Part shown: in pieces, positions 24,261 to 32,767 of the stretch
Numbering within the stretch: position 1 is the stretch's first letter
How the letters are laid out: the number at the start of each line of letters is the position of its first letter
Assembly (NCBI GenBank): GCA_030690415.1
Contig: JAUYGZ010000003.1
Span: 62,001-126,000, forward strand
Reading direction: 5' to 3'
DNA from: a bacterium
Lineage (GTDB): Bacteria > Patescibacteriota > Gracilibacteria > JAUYGZ01
Length of the DNA: 64,000 nt
Made by a program: the position numbers and the translations under genes
Notes under the pieces: model-generated
The model's input: only the letters and a program-made list of their open reading frames with translations
What the model was told of the DNA's origin: nothing
Database searches by the model: none

Positions 24261-25598
24261 TTACCCCAATAATCTCACCAATCCCGATATATCCTCAATT
24301 TTCCGGATCCTCAAAATTTCATTCTTGCTTTCAATATTCCCCCAAACTTCTTTGAATCCCAACTTTTCCAGCTCCTTCAACCTTCTCTGTTCCTGCGAAA
24401 CCGGTCGCACTTCACCGCTCAAGCCCACCTCGCCCATCACCACGACTCCTTCGGGCAGGGGAGCCTCCTTGCGCGACGAAATAATGGCGCTAACGACGGC
24501 CAGATCGATAGCCGGATCGCGAACTCGGAATCCACCGGTGATATTCACATACACATCCTGCTGATCCAGTTTCAACCTCGCGTGTTTATTCAGTACGGCC
24601 GTTAAAAGTTGCAATCGATTATTATCCACTCCATGAGCGGTCCGTTTCGGATAGTTGTAATCAGCGGCGTTCGTCAGTCCTTGCACTTCCAGGACAAATG
24701 GCCGGGTTCCCTCCAGGGTGACGGTGAGGGCCGATCCGATAGCCCCCTTTTTTCGCCCTTTCAAAAATACTTCCGAAGGGTTCTTCACTTCCTGAAGACC
24801 TTCCTCGACCATGGCGAAGACCCCCACTTCCATCGTGGATCCAAAACGATTCTTCATGGCTCGCAAAATGCGCAGGTCCTGATACCGTTCCCCCTCGAAA
24901 AAAAGAACCGTATCGACCAGATGCTCCAGCACTTTTGGCCCGGCCAGATCACCTTCCTTATTCACATGCCCGATGAGCATGACCGGGATTGCATCTTGCT
25001 TCGCCACGGACATCAGTTGTTCGGCAATGTGCCGGATCTGGACGATGCTTCCAGCCGAACCGGAGGACTGTTCAGCTGTAAAGGTTTGTACCGAATCAGC
25101 AATAACAAAATCCGGCTTCGCTTTTTTGATCGTCGCCAGAATCGATTCGAAATGATTCGCACTGACGAGTGAAAAGCTCGGGGGAATATCCCGTTTCCAG
25201 AGCCTTCGTGCCCGTAAAGAAAGCTGGTGAACCGACTCTTCTCCTGAAATATAAAGTACCTCTTTGCCCTGTTCCGCCAGCTTCAACCCGACCTGCAGCG
25301 CCAGCGTTGATTTGCCAATGCCCGGGTCTCCGGTGAGCAGCACAAAAGAATCATGCACCATCCCTCCGCCCATCACCCGGTCAAATTCTTCGATTCCTGT
25401 GTTCAAACGCTGCGCAAAAGCGTCTTCCAGGCTCACCTTGGAGATTTCAATGGTCTTGGCCTGGATTTGTTGAAATGCATTCGAATCCACCGCGTCTTCC
25501 TCGAGACTGTTCCACGCATGGCAATGCAGGCACTTGCCGGTCCATTTCGAGGCTTGCTCTCCACACTGGGCGCAGACGTAGATGGTTTTAATGGCCAT
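24261..25598 (-). CDS. radA: DNA repair protein RadA (Sms)
   Basis: A 445-residue recombination-associated ATPase that drives branch migration at single-strand DNA junctions. The N-terminal zinc ribbon is CAQC-N13-CLHC (residues 8-29). Walker A is GDPGIGKST; the family-specific KNRFGSTMEVGVF motif follows; the C-terminal Lon-protease-like domain (HGVDNNRLQLLTAVL ... VVMGEVGLSGEVRPV) lacks a working protease site, as is normal. Length is typical. It heads a minus-strand unit with three envelope or secreted proteins and shares a short divergent promoter region with the repeat-protein gene. Confidence 0.97.
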   Translation of the reverse strand: MAIKTIYVCAQCGEQASKWTGKCLHCHAWNSLEEDAVDSNAFQQIQAKTIEISKVSLEDAFAQRLNTGIEEFDRVMGGGMVHDSFVLLTGDPGIGKSTLALQVGLKLAEQGKEVLYISGEESVHQLSLRARRLWKRDIPPSFSLVSANHFESILATIKKAKPDFVIADSVQTFTAEQSSGSAGSIVQIRHIAEQLMSVAKQDAIPVMLIGHVNKEGDLAGPKVLEHLVDTVLFFEGERYQDLRILRAMKNRFGSTMEVGVFAMVEEGLQEVKNPSEVFLKGRKKGAIGSALTVTLEGTRPFVLEVQGLTNAADYNYPKRTAHGVDNNRLQLLTAVLNKHARLKLDQQDVYVNITGGFRVRDPAIDLAVVSAIISSRKEAPLPEGVVVMGEVGLSGEVRPVSQEQRRLKELEKLGFKEVWGNIESKNEILRIRKIEDISGLVRLLG

Positions 25599-25599
25599 A

Positions 25600-25627
25600 T
25601 TGACTTATATACATATATAGGTATAAT
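25600..25627 (+). promoter_or_regulatory. Near-consensus promoter of the repeat-protein gene
   Basis: TTGACT (25600-25605) and a perfect TATAAT (25622-25627) separated by 16 bases of alternating TA sequence. The predicted start lies within 20 bases of the ATG at 25651, leaving almost no leader and no Shine-Dalgarno site. Confidence 0.7.
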
Positions 25628-25650
25628 GCAAATCTCATATTCTCCCCAGC

Positions 25651-27255
25651 ATGGAAATCTCCCTCTTCCTAAGCGTCCACGCCGATACGATAAATGAATC
25701 GGAGGCCAGTGTAAAACAGGAGCTCAGAAAGAGGCTTACTGACTGTCTTCAGTCGATTCGAACTTTCAATGGCTTCCAAAAAGGCGCTGAAATGATTCTC
25801 GAGTGCATCATAGCCGTGGAGGACTGGCAGACGAAAGTTTTTGGTTGTCCCCTAAAAGGAGAAGAAGAAAAGGAAGCCCTGGCATCAGTTTTGGGCAAAC
25901 AGGTGGAGAGATCAAAAAGATACAGTATCGATGGATTACTCAGCCGGACGATTGAGCGATTAGGCGTTCGATTGAGGAAGAAGATGAAGAGTGCCATCGA
26001 AGGCAAAAGTCCAGAACTGTTAAAAGATATTCTGATTATCCCAACCGATCAGATTTTCCTGCCACCCGGAGAAGGAGAGATCCAGCCGGGAAATGGTGGA
26101 CTGGAGACAAAGGAATTTCAATATCATAATCGACTCTCGGAGCTCATCTGGCTGCTCAATTCAAATGGAATTGATTCAGACGACATCATCATCGTGACGG
26201 GAAAGGTGAGTGAGAAACAGGTGAGACAAGAGCCTTACTACTTGGTTGAAATTCCGCGACTGAAGAGACAGGTTCTCATTTGCAATCAAGTTGGTGAGGC
26301 GACGTATTTGATACGAGGGATGTTTTCACGAAAAACACTTGCTCAGTGCAGCAAGAAAGAACTGCTGGAAAAGTATCCCGAGAAGGTGGTAAAGGTGCTA
26401 TATCGTGAAAAGAAAGAATGGGAAGCACAGATGAGCGTTGAGCTTTTTGCTCAAGGACCGGAAACTAAGCAGGATCTCAATAAACGGGAACGCTTCCGAC
26501 AAGAAATCCTGAAGCAAAAACTGACAGCGGAGGATTGGGTGGCGATGAAGGGGCAAGAGAAAAGCACCTTTTCAGTACGAGGCCAGAAGCTGAAAGCTCT
26601 CGTGAGACTTTTCGGAGTGGAGGGGAACCCGCTAAGCAATCACAGAATTCATCTGGAGTTGGGTTTGAGGGTCTATGGGGGTGAGAATGAGGACATTCTG
26701 AAAGCGATACAGGAATGGGAAAAAGCCCATCAGAATCTAAGCCAGGAAGAGGCAAAGACAGAAATCCTGAGTCAAAAACTGCATGCGGAGGATTGGGTGG
26801 CGATGAAGGTGCCAGAGAAACGAACCTTTTCAATCCGAGGCCAGAAGCTGAAAGCTCTCGTGAGACTTTTCGGAGTGGAGGGGGACCCGGTCGGCAATCA
26901 CAGGGTCCATCTGGAACTGGGTTTGAAGCTCTATGGGGAGGAGAACGAGGTTATTCTGAGGGCGATACTGGAATGGGAGGAGAGTCATCAGATTTTGAGC
27001 GAGGAAGAGGCGAGGGCGGAGATCCTAAAACAAAAACCGGCGGCAGAGGATTGGGTGGCGATGAAGCAGAAAGAAAAATTATCCTTTTCAGTACGAGGCC
27101 TGAAGCTGAGTGCTCTCGCCACACTTTTCAGAGTGGAGGGGAAACCGATCAACAAGCACAGGATCCATCTGGAGTTGGGTTTGAGGGTCTATGGGGGGGA
27201 GAACGAGCTCATAAAACAGGCATTGCTGGAACACGAAACCAGGAGGAGAAAATGA
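25651..27255 (+). CDS. Unknown protein with three 86-residue C-terminal repeats
   Basis: A 534-residue soluble protein I do not recognise. Residues 1-284 form a unique, mostly helical head with a beta stretch (SDDIIIVTGKVSEKQV). From 285, 371 and 457 three repeats begin, each with the pattern E-IL-QK--AEDWVAMK ... F-VRG-KL-AL--LF-VEG ... HR-HLELGL--YGEN. The spacing of helices around KLKALVRLFGVEG looks helix-turn-helix-like, which would suit DNA or RNA binding, but this is inferred. A very strong promoter precedes the gene. It opens the accessory block that continues with a DUF4143 ATPase and AbiE. Confidence 0.6.
   Translation: MEISLFLSVHADTINESEASVKQELRKRLTDCLQSIRTFNGFQKGAEMILECIIAVEDWQTKVFGCPLKGEEEKEALASVLGKQVERSKRYSIDGLLSRTIERLGVRLRKKMKSAIEGKSPELLKDILIIPTDQIFLPPGEGEIQPGNGGLETKEFQYHNRLSELIWLLNSNGIDSDDIIIVTGKVSEKQVRQEPYYLVEIPRLKRQVLICNQVGEATYLIRGMFSRKTLAQCSKKELLEKYPEKVVKVLYREKKEWEAQMSVELFAQGPETKQDLNKRERFRQEILKQKLTAEDWVAMKGQEKSTFSVRGQKLKALVRLFGVEGNPLSNHRIHLELGLRVYGGENEDILKAIQEWEKAHQNLSQEEAKTEILSQKLHAEDWVAMKVPEKRTFSIRGQKLKALVRLFGVEGDPVGNHRVHLELGLKLYGEENEVILRAILEWEESHQILSEEEARAEILKQKPAAEDWVAMKQKEKLSFSVRGLKLSALATLFRVEGKPINKHRIHLELGLRVYGGENELIKQALLEHETRRRK
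26503..27255 (+). repeat. Three intragenic 258-bp tandem repeats
   Basis: Units start at 26503, 26761 and 27019, a constant 258-bp period. Units 1 and 2 share long identical stretches at the DNA level, for example around AAAGCTCTCGTGAGACTTTT, so this duplication is recent or kept identical by recombination; unit 3 is more divergent and shortened at its end. Confidence 0.9.
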
Positions 27256-27278
27256 GCATAAAATGCATGTCCGTTTCA

Positions 27279-27321
27279 ATCGTATAAAAACCTTGTAAAC
27301 TATACGATACCATCGTATACT
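27279..27321 (+). promoter_or_regulatory. Promoter with palindromic operator for the DUF4143 ATPase
   Basis: TTGTAA (27293-27298) and TATACT (27316-27321) are 17 bases apart. Filling the spacer is the inverted repeat TATACGAT-ACC-ATCGTATA (27301-27319), and another half-site ATCGTATA lies at 27279-27286. A repressor bound here would block RNA polymerase directly. Confidence 0.6.
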
Positions 27322-27336
27322 TATGACGATTTACCA

Positions 27337-28506
27337 ATGCTCATGGAAGAACTCCTGTATCGTTACAACCCCTGGTGGGAAAAGGCAATGAACCTGGAAG
27401 GCATCATTGAACGAAAAAAATACCTCGAAAAAATAATCCAATTCGTCCAAAGAAAGCAGATCTTCTTCCTGACAGGGCTTCGGAGAGTTGGTAAAACAAC
27501 CCTGTTGAAACTGCTGATCAAACACCTGATAGAAGAGCGGGAAATACCATCCAGACGCATCCTCTATATCTCCCTCGACGACTACAGGCTGAAGGAGACA
27601 AGCCTGCTGGAGCTTGTGGATCATTTTCGAAAGCTCCACAGCATTCCTTTTGAAGAAAAAATCTTCCTTTTCTTTGACGAGATCACCTTTCAAAAGAATT
27701 TTGAACAGCAGCTTAAAAATCTCTATGACACACAGCATGTCAGCGTATTTGCCTCTTCTTCAAGTGCCTCACTCCTCAAAGGGAAAAAACCCTTTCTAAC
27801 AGGGAGAAGTCAGATGCTTGAAATACTTCCTCTGGATTTTGATGAATATCTTGAATTCAAAGGCATACAGCATTCGAAGAGAGACAAACACCTGCTGGAA
27901 AATGACTTTGAAAGCTATTTGCAGACAGGAGGAATTCCAGAATATGTCCTCAATGGAGATATGGAATACCTAAAGGAACTGGTTGATGATCTGCTCATGA
28001 AGGATATCGTCGCCTATCACGGCATTCGGGATCCTCAAATCATCAAGGATTTTTTTCTCCTATTAATGGAACGAGTTGGGAAGCAATGCAGTATCAACAA
28101 AATGGCCAATATTCTGTCGATTTCACCGGATACAGCAAGGCGATACCTCGAGATGTTTGAGAACATTTATCTCATATACCTGATGCCCCGATGTGGAAAA
28201 ACGAATGAGCGGCTCTTGTCATCCAAAAAGATTTATGTGGCTGATCTCGGAATAAAAAACCTCTTTACGGGATTCCGTGACAAAGGAGCCGTCTTTGAAA
28301 ATTACATCTATCTCAAAATAAAAGATAAAAACCCCTGTTACCTGTCCCAGGATGGGAATGAAATTGATTTTCTAACAAACGAAAACACGCTTATCGAAGT
28401 CAAGTACGGAAGAGAAATGGGGAAAAAACAGCAAGCGCTCTTCGATCAATTTCCTGCGAAGCGAAAAAGGATCATCAGTTCGATCCATGATCTTGAAGAG
28501 TTATAA
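27337..28506 (+). CDS. AAA ATPase with DUF4143 domain
   Basis: A 389-residue protein of the common bacterial and archaeal AAA_14-DUF4143 type. Walker A is GLRRVGKTT (about residues 47-55), Walker B is IFLFFDEIT, and the DUF4143 part contains SINKMANILSISPDTARRYL (a winged-helix stretch) and the nuclease-like tail CYLSQDGNEIDFLTNENTLIEVKYG. The D-E-K arrangement in EIDF and EVKYG resembles a PD-(D/E)XK fold. Function in the family is not settled; such genes are mobile and often travel with toxin-antitoxin genes, as here. Its promoter carries a palindromic operator. Confidence 0.85.
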   Translation: MLMEELLYRYNPWWEKAMNLEGIIERKKYLEKIIQFVQRKQIFFLTGLRRVGKTTLLKLLIKHLIEEREIPSRRILYISLDDYRLKETSLLELVDHFRKLHSIPFEEKIFLFFDEITFQKNFEQQLKNLYDTQHVSVFASSSSASLLKGKKPFLTGRSQMLEILPLDFDEYLEFKGIQHSKRDKHLLENDFESYLQTGGIPEYVLNGDMEYLKELVDDLLMKDIVAYHGIRDPQIIKDFFLLLMERVGKQCSINKMANILSISPDTARRYLEMFENIYLIYLMPRCGKTNERLLSSKKIYVADLGIKNLFTGFRDKGAVFENYIYLKIKDKNPCYLSQDGNEIDFLTNENTLIEVKYGREMGKKQQALFDQFPAKRKRIISSIHDLEEL

Positions 28507-28695
28507 AACTTCATAAGCCGATCACCTGATCCGCCCGAACACTGTCCGTGAAGGTCTGGGAACTACTGGTTGAACATTCAAGGTGGCCAGCTTTATTCAG
28601 GAAACTTTCGATCTCTAAAGCTGATTTCGAAATCAAAAATATCATTGCGAGAGACGAAAAGCCTTGAATTGAACGTCGTCATCATGTATCATTAC
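28507..28695. other. Gap without recognisable genes
   Basis: Between the ATPase and the AbiE pair there is no convincing frame, RNA or repeat; it ends in the palindrome of the AbiE operator. Confidence 0.5.
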
Positions 28696-28713
28696 ATTAT
28701 CATATATGATAAT
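28696..28713 (+). promoter_or_regulatory. Perfect 18-bp palindrome upstream of AbiE (likely operator)
   Basis: ATTATCATATATGATAAT is a perfect palindrome ending nine bases before the TTG start of the antitoxin gene. AbiEi antitoxins are known to bind inverted repeats at their own promoter and repress it, so this is a natural candidate site. Confidence 0.6.
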
Positions 28714-28722
28714 TAACTGATA

Positions 28723-29322
28723 TTGAATTTTATTACGTTTCACAGATTCTGTCAGCAAAGTGGACTAAAAGTGTTCACGATTCATGATCTCAAGGTTTTG
28801 TTTGCTGACTCCTCTTATGAGTACCTGCTTTTGAAGCTGAGCCGATGGAAGAAAAAGGGGCTTCTCATATCGCTTAAGAGAGGAGTCTATGTTTTCCCCG
28901 AAATTACCCTTGATGAATTTGAAATTTCCTCCCTGTTGCTAAAGCCCTCTTATATTTCACTGGAATCAGCTCTTTCCCATTATAGTCTGATTCCCGAGGT
29001 CAGCGCTGAGGTGACCGCGGTGACTTCGAAAAATACTCATCATTATCGGATTGGAAAAACCCGTTATCATTTTCATCACGTCAGGCAGGAGTTGTTCACA
29101 GGTTTCAGAAGCCTGGATGATGAAGTCTTTATTGCCGTTCCTGAAAAAGCTCTCCTGGATTACTGTTATCTGAGGCATCCCGGTTCGGATGATATGATCT
29201 TTGAGCGTTTTAATCGGGAAAAGGCTGTTACCCTCGACATTTCCCTTCTCAAACAAATGGCAGCACTTTATCCACCTTATGTTCAGCATTTTGTAATTCA
29301 TTTGCTTGATGTTATCACTTGA
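28723..29322 (+). CDS. abiEi: AbiEi-type antitoxin / transcriptional regulator
   Basis: A 199-residue protein with an N-terminal winged helix (FTIHDLKVLFADSSYEYLLLKLSRWKKKGLLISLKRGVYVF) followed by the AbiEi antitoxin domain (SYISLESALSHYSLIPE, KALLDYCYLR). In type IV systems it counters the nucleotidyltransferase toxin without binding it and represses the operon. A TTG start codon at 28723 fits the family N-terminus; no ATG lies in a better place. It overlaps the toxin gene by 17 bases. An 18-bp palindrome immediately upstream is the likely autoregulatory site. Confidence 0.82.
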   Translation: MNFITFHRFCQQSGLKVFTIHDLKVLFADSSYEYLLLKLSRWKKKGLLISLKRGVYVFPEITLDEFEISSLLLKPSYISLESALSHYSLIPEVSAEVTAVTSKNTHHYRIGKTRYHFHHVRQELFTGFRSLDDEVFIAVPEKALLDYCYLRHPGSDDMIFERFNREKAVTLDISLLKQMAALYPPYVQHFVIHLLDVIT

Positions 29323-30154
29323 GAACCTCCTTTATTTTGCTGCGTTGAAACAGATGCCAATTGAGAAACGGCGCGGCATTGTTCGTGAATATCTGCAAAC
29401 ACTAGCTCTCTCTTTTCTCCAACAGAGTTCTCTGGCACCCCGGATGATTTTTATTGGAGGCACCGCTCTGAGATTTTTCTATGATCTTAGGCGATTTTCA
29501 GAAGATCTGGATTTTAATTATCGGGGAACTCTGAAAGAACAAGAATTGTATGATCTGGGTGAATATCTGAAAAAAGCTTTCGCGGGGGAGGGGATTGCTC
29601 TCGAGTTCTCTGTCAGAAAGTCTCAGGAAAGTTATTTCCATTGGAAGGTTTATCTGAAGTTTCCCGATATCTTGCAGGTCTATGGATGTGCCGGCCGCGG
29701 TGGGCAGACTCTCCATCCGGGTGAAATGTTGTCGATTCAGATCGACTTTCATAATCTCGGTAAAGCAGCTTACCCTCTCCAAAAAAAGATTATTGCTCAT
29801 TTCGGGAAACGATTTCTGATGAATACGACCAATTTGGAGATGTTTTTGGCAGAAAAATCACATGCGATGCTCTTTCGAAAAAGCGCGCGTGGAAGGGACT
29901 TTTTTGATTTTATGTCTCTGATTGGTTGGGGGGCTCGTCTTGATCTTTCCTCTCTGAAGCAGAGAGCTGTCGATGTAAAAAGTTCACATGAGTATCGGAG
30001 GCTTCTCGAAAGGAAGGTTTCACATCTTAATTTCAAAAAACTGACGGATCAGCTCAGTCCCTTTTTATTTTCCGCTGAGGATGTGACGATCATGAGATCT
30101 TTTCCAGATCATCTGGGAGATCTGTTGAATGTTCAGCTCAAAGACACCACCTGA
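29306..30154 (+). CDS. abiEii: AbiEii-type nucleotidyltransferase toxin
   Basis: A 282-residue member of the AbiEii/AbiGii family. The catalytic signature GGTALRFFYDLRRFSEDLDF (residues 51-70) has the GG and the two metal-binding aspartates of a nucleotidyltransferase fold; further conserved parts are IDFHNL and MFLAEKSHAMLFRKSARGRDFFDF. Such toxins transfer nucleotides to RNA targets and act in abortive phage defence. The catalytic residues are intact. Its start lies inside the antitoxin gene, ensuring coupled translation. The 3' end runs 22 bases into the opposing ABC ATPase gene. Confidence 0.85.
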   Translation: MMLSLENLLYFAALKQMPIEKRRGIVREYLQTLALSFLQQSSLAPRMIFIGGTALRFFYDLRRFSEDLDFNYRGTLKEQELYDLGEYLKKAFAGEGIALEFSVRKSQESYFHWKVYLKFPDILQVYGCAGRGGQTLHPGEMLSIQIDFHNLGKAAYPLQKKIIAHFGKRFLMNTTNLEMFLAEKSHAMLFRKSARGRDFFDFMSLIGWGARLDLSSLKQRAVDVKSSHEYRRLLERKVSHLNFKKLTDQLSPFLFSAEDVTIMRSFPDHLGDLLNVQLKDTT

Positions 30155-30732
30155 TCCGGATTCAAAAAACTAAACTCATCAGATTGATTCGTAAACACCA
30201 CAATCGTCGCCCCTCCATCCTTGGCCTCCCCCAACCTCTTCAAAAAATATTCCCGTGAAGCCCCATCCAGCCCCATAAAGGGCTCATCCCAAAGGATCAA
30301 TCGGGACTGGTTCACGAATGACCGTTCCAGCTCCAGCTTCCGTTGCTCGGTGAAGGACAAATCACGGACCAGCTGATCGGGGAGCAGATTCCAATGCCTC
30401 AATACGGCACCCAATTGTTCGGGAGAAGCCAGGCTGAGGACTTTCGACACCGTGTCATAGGCTCCAAAGGAAGGCGTTTGAAAGACAATGCCACTGGATT
30501 GAAGGAGGAGTTTCCTTTCCTTCCCGCTCAAAAATCGGCTGTCCCGATCGTCAATCAGCACCTGGCCACGCGTCGGTTTCAATCGTCCGATGAGGCACTC
30601 CAGGAGAGAACTTTTCCCGGAGCTGTTTACTCCCATGAAAATCACACAAGATCCTTTTTCAATGGTGGCCGAGAAGTCCTCGAGGAGCTTCCGATGGTTG
30701 CGGTAGATCGTGAGGTGTTGGAGTTGGATCAT
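30133..30732 (-). CDS. ABC transporter ATP-binding protein (no permease adjacent)
   Basis: The ORF extends to 30888 but residues before position 53 are translated spacer; MIQLQHLTIYRNHRK at 30732 is the real start, giving 199 residues. Walker A is GVNSSGKSS (not the usual GxxGxGKST), Walker B RLILWDEPF, and the signature is LSFTEQRKLELE instead of LSGGQ, so it is divergent. The size and layout resemble FtsE-like or CcmA-like ATPases. No permease gene is close. It follows gatA by about 100 bases on the same strand, and a tandem repeat of CCTTGTTT units sits right before its start. Confidence 0.78.
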   Translation of the reverse strand: MIQLQHLTIYRNHRKLLEDFSATIEKGSCVIFMGVNSSGKSSLLECLIGRLKPTRGQVLIDDRDSRFLSGKERKLLLQSSGIVFQTPSFGAYDTVSKVLSLASPEQLGAVLRHWNLLPDQLVRDLSFTEQRKLELERSFVNQSRLILWDEPFMGLDGASREYFLKRLGEAKDGGATIVVFTNQSDEFSFLNPDQVVSLS

Positions 30733-30790
30733 GAAGGGAATGAGGAAACGAGGAAATGAGGAAACAAGGAAACAAGGAAACAAGGAAATA
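30733..30790 (-). repeat. CCTTGTTT/CCTCGTTT tandem spacer before the ABC ATPase
   Basis: Read on the minus strand, the 50 bases before the ATG are short tandem units CCTTGTTT, CCTCATTT and CCTCGTTT. This is pyrimidine-rich in the sense direction and occupies the place of a Shine-Dalgarno sequence, as at several other starts in the window. Confidence 0.8.
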
Positions 30791-30832
30791 GCATTTTTTC
30801 TCTCTTTCGTTCCTCGTTTCCTCGTTTCTTTA

Positions 30833-32236
30833 TTATGAAAGCCGATGCGCGACCTGTAAAATTCTCCCTTCCCCAAAGTGCTGCCCAATAATTTGAAGCC
30901 CGAGCGGCATTCCCTTCAGCTCTCCGCTAGGAATGGAAATCGCAGGCACTCCAGCCACGCTCGCCGGCACCGTCATCACGTCTTCCAGATACATCTGAAT
31001 CGGATCACTGCCTTTCGAACCGGTTACAAAGGCAATGTTCGGCGTCGTGGGAGTAAAGATCACATCCACGGATTCAAAAGCCTTCTTAAAATCGTTCACA
31101 ATCAGCGTGCGCACTTTCAGCGCCTTTTTGTAGTAGGCATCATAATATCCCGCACTCAGGGCATAGGTTCCAATAATAATCCGACGCTTCACCTCGTCGC
31201 CAAAGCCTTTAGTTCTCGACTCGAAATAGGATTCAACCAGATTCGGCGCGTCACTTTTCGGTCCAAAACGAAGCCCATCATATCGGGCCATGTTGGCCGA
31301 AACCTCGCTTGGGCAGATGACATAGTAGACGGCCAAACCATACTTCGTCATGGGCAGAGAAATTTCCTGAATCTTCGCTCCAAGTTTTTTTGCCCGCTTA
31401 ACGGTTTCATCGAAGACCTTGCGGACCTCCGGTTCCAGTCCGTCCAGGTATTCTTTTGGAACGCCGATTGTAATGCCTTTGACCTCCTTGTTCAGCTCGG
31501 CAGGGTAGTCCTCTACTTCTTGCTGCGGCGTCGTGGCATCCATCGGATCATGACCGGCAATCACCTTGAGCACGATGGCCGCGTCTTCGGGGGTTTGGGT
31601 AATCGGACCAATGGTATCCAATGAGCTGGCCATGGACATCACGCCATATCGGGAGACTCGACCATAGGTCACCTTTAATCCCGTTAGTCCACAAAAAGAA
31701 GCCGGTTGTCGGATGCTCCCTCCGGTGTCAGTTCCCAAAGCCCAAGGCACCATGCCCGCTGCCACAGCGGCTGCTGATCCACCTGAGGAGCCACCGGGAG
31801 TTCGTTTCGGATCCAGGGGATTTCTGCTCGTCCCAAAACGAGAGGTCTCGGTTGACCCCCCCATCGTAAATTCATCCGTATTGGTGTGCCCGATGAAGAC
31901 GGCTCCCAGACCCCTCAGTTTTCGGAGGACGGTTCCCTCATACGGCGGCTTAAACCCCTTCAGGACATTCGAACAGGCTGTCGATTCCACGCCCAGTTCA
32001 CAAAAATTGTCCTTCACTCCCAGGGGAATACCGGTGAGTTCATTCCCTTCACCCTTCGCGATCATCTCATCAGCCTTTTTTGCCATCGTTAAAGCTCCTT
32101 CACGGTTCACGGAGATGAAAGCATTGAGCTTCCCGTTCTGTTCTTCTATCGCTTTCAAGCACTGCTCCGTCAGTTCGACAGAGCTCAGTTTCCCTGAACG
32201 TAATTTCTCCGACAAAACCTTAATCGTTCTATCCAT
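30833..32236 (-). CDS. gatA: Asp-tRNA(Asn)/Glu-tRNA(Gln) amidotransferase subunit A
   Basis: A 467-residue amidase that releases ammonia from glutamine for tRNA-dependent amidation. The amidase signature GGSSGGSAAAVAAGMVPWALG, followed by TDTGGSIRQPASF, supplies the Ser-cisSer-Lys triad; the lysine is in GVKDNFC. The C-terminus ends in AHRLS, a little shorter than the usual 480-490 residues. gatC lies upstream on the same strand, about 140 bases away, which is wide for this operon because of inserted repeats. gatB is not in the window. Start at MDRTIKVLSEKLRSG matches the family. Confidence 0.95.
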   Translation of the reverse strand: MDRTIKVLSEKLRSGKLSSVELTEQCLKAIEEQNGKLNAFISVNREGALTMAKKADEMIAKGEGNELTGIPLGVKDNFCELGVESTACSNVLKGFKPPYEGTVLRKLRGLGAVFIGHTNTDEFTMGGSTETSRFGTSRNPLDPKRTPGGSSGGSAAAVAAGMVPWALGTDTGGSIRQPASFCGLTGLKVTYGRVSRYGVMSMASSLDTIGPITQTPEDAAIVLKVIAGHDPMDATTPQQEVEDYPAELNKEVKGITIGVPKEYLDGLEPEVRKVFDETVKRAKKLGAKIQEISLPMTKYGLAVYYVICPSEVSANMARYDGLRFGPKSDAPNLVESYFESRTKGFGDEVKRRIIIGTYALSAGYYDAYYKKALKVRTLIVNDFKKAFESVDVIFTPTTPNIAFVTGSKGSDPIQMYLEDVMTVPASVAGVPAISIPSGELKGMPLGLQIIGQHFGEGRILQVAHRLS

Positions 32237-32286
32237 AAACTCTGAGCTATAAACTATTAATTCTTAACTCTTACCCCTCACCCCCC

Positions 32287-32314
32287 GTACAGACGCATAG
32301 CTATGCGTCTCTAC
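32287..32314. repeat. GTAGAGAC palindrome, copy 2
   Basis: GTACAGACGCATAG followed by CTATGCGTCTCTAC: a 28-base palindrome with one mismatch in the outer arm. It lies between gatA and gatC, and copy 3 lies on the other side of gatC in the same orientation. Confidence 0.75.
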
Positions 32315-32320
32315 CCTATG

Positions 32321-32374
32321 CTCAACCCTCAACCCACAACCCTCAACCCACAACCCTTAACCCACAACCCTCAA
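32321..32374 (+). repeat. CTCAACC / CACAACC tandem spacer between gatA and gatC
   Basis: Short units AACCCTC and AACCCAC alternate for over 50 bases. Here the pyrimidine-rich strand is the plus strand while both flanking genes are on the minus strand, so this copy does not follow the spacer-before-start rule. It ends exactly at the gatC stop codon. Confidence 0.8.
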
Positions 32375-32662
32375 CTAAATACTCTTCCTCACCTTAATCA
32401 TCCCTCGCTCATTCTCTCGTTCTGAGGTCTTTAAAACATCCTCCCGGTCAAGGCTTGGGAGGACGGGATCATCACGATCCACGTTCACGAGACCATTGAC
32501 CTGGGCAGTTTCTTCCACACCGTCGGTGTCCACTTCCGCAAGAGTATCGAGATGATGAAAAATAGATCCCAGTTGCCCGGTGAATCGATCCAGCTCTTCG
32601 TCCGTCAGGTGGAGACGGGCGAGTTTAGCGACGTGTCGAACATCATCTTTTGTCAAAGCCAT
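32375..32662 (-). CDS. gatC: Aspartyl/glutamyl-tRNA amidotransferase subunit C
   Basis: A 95-residue subunit that stabilises GatA in the GatCAB complex. The opening helix KDDVRHVAKLARLHLTDEELDRF and the following segment LGSIFHHLDTLAEVDTDGVEETAQV are characteristic; DREDVLKTSERENERGMIKVRKSI is the usual ending. It is normal in size. It is flanked on both sides by copies of the same palindromic repeat, an unusual setting for a housekeeping gene. Confidence 0.93.
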   Translation of the reverse strand: MALTKDDVRHVAKLARLHLTDEELDRFTGQLGSIFHHLDTLAEVDTDGVEETAQVNGLVNVDRDDPVLPSLDREDVLKTSERENERGMIKVRKSI

Positions 32663-32767
32663 ATGATTCTCTTAGCGAGTGAGGAGAGTATATCTTTGGG
32701 GTTGTCGAGAGTCTAGAGTCGATAGTCCAAAAAGGTTCCTCTCAACTCTCAACTTTTAATCCTCACC

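Noticed and set aside
30733-30888. N-terminal extension of the ABC ATPase
   Set aside because: Those 52 codons translate a tandem-repeat spacer and overlap the gatA end; the family fold starts at MIQLQHLTIY.
32321-32374. CRISPR array
   Set aside because: The repeats are 7-8 bases with no spacers and no cas genes; the same holds for the other tandem tracts and the 258-bp coding repeats.
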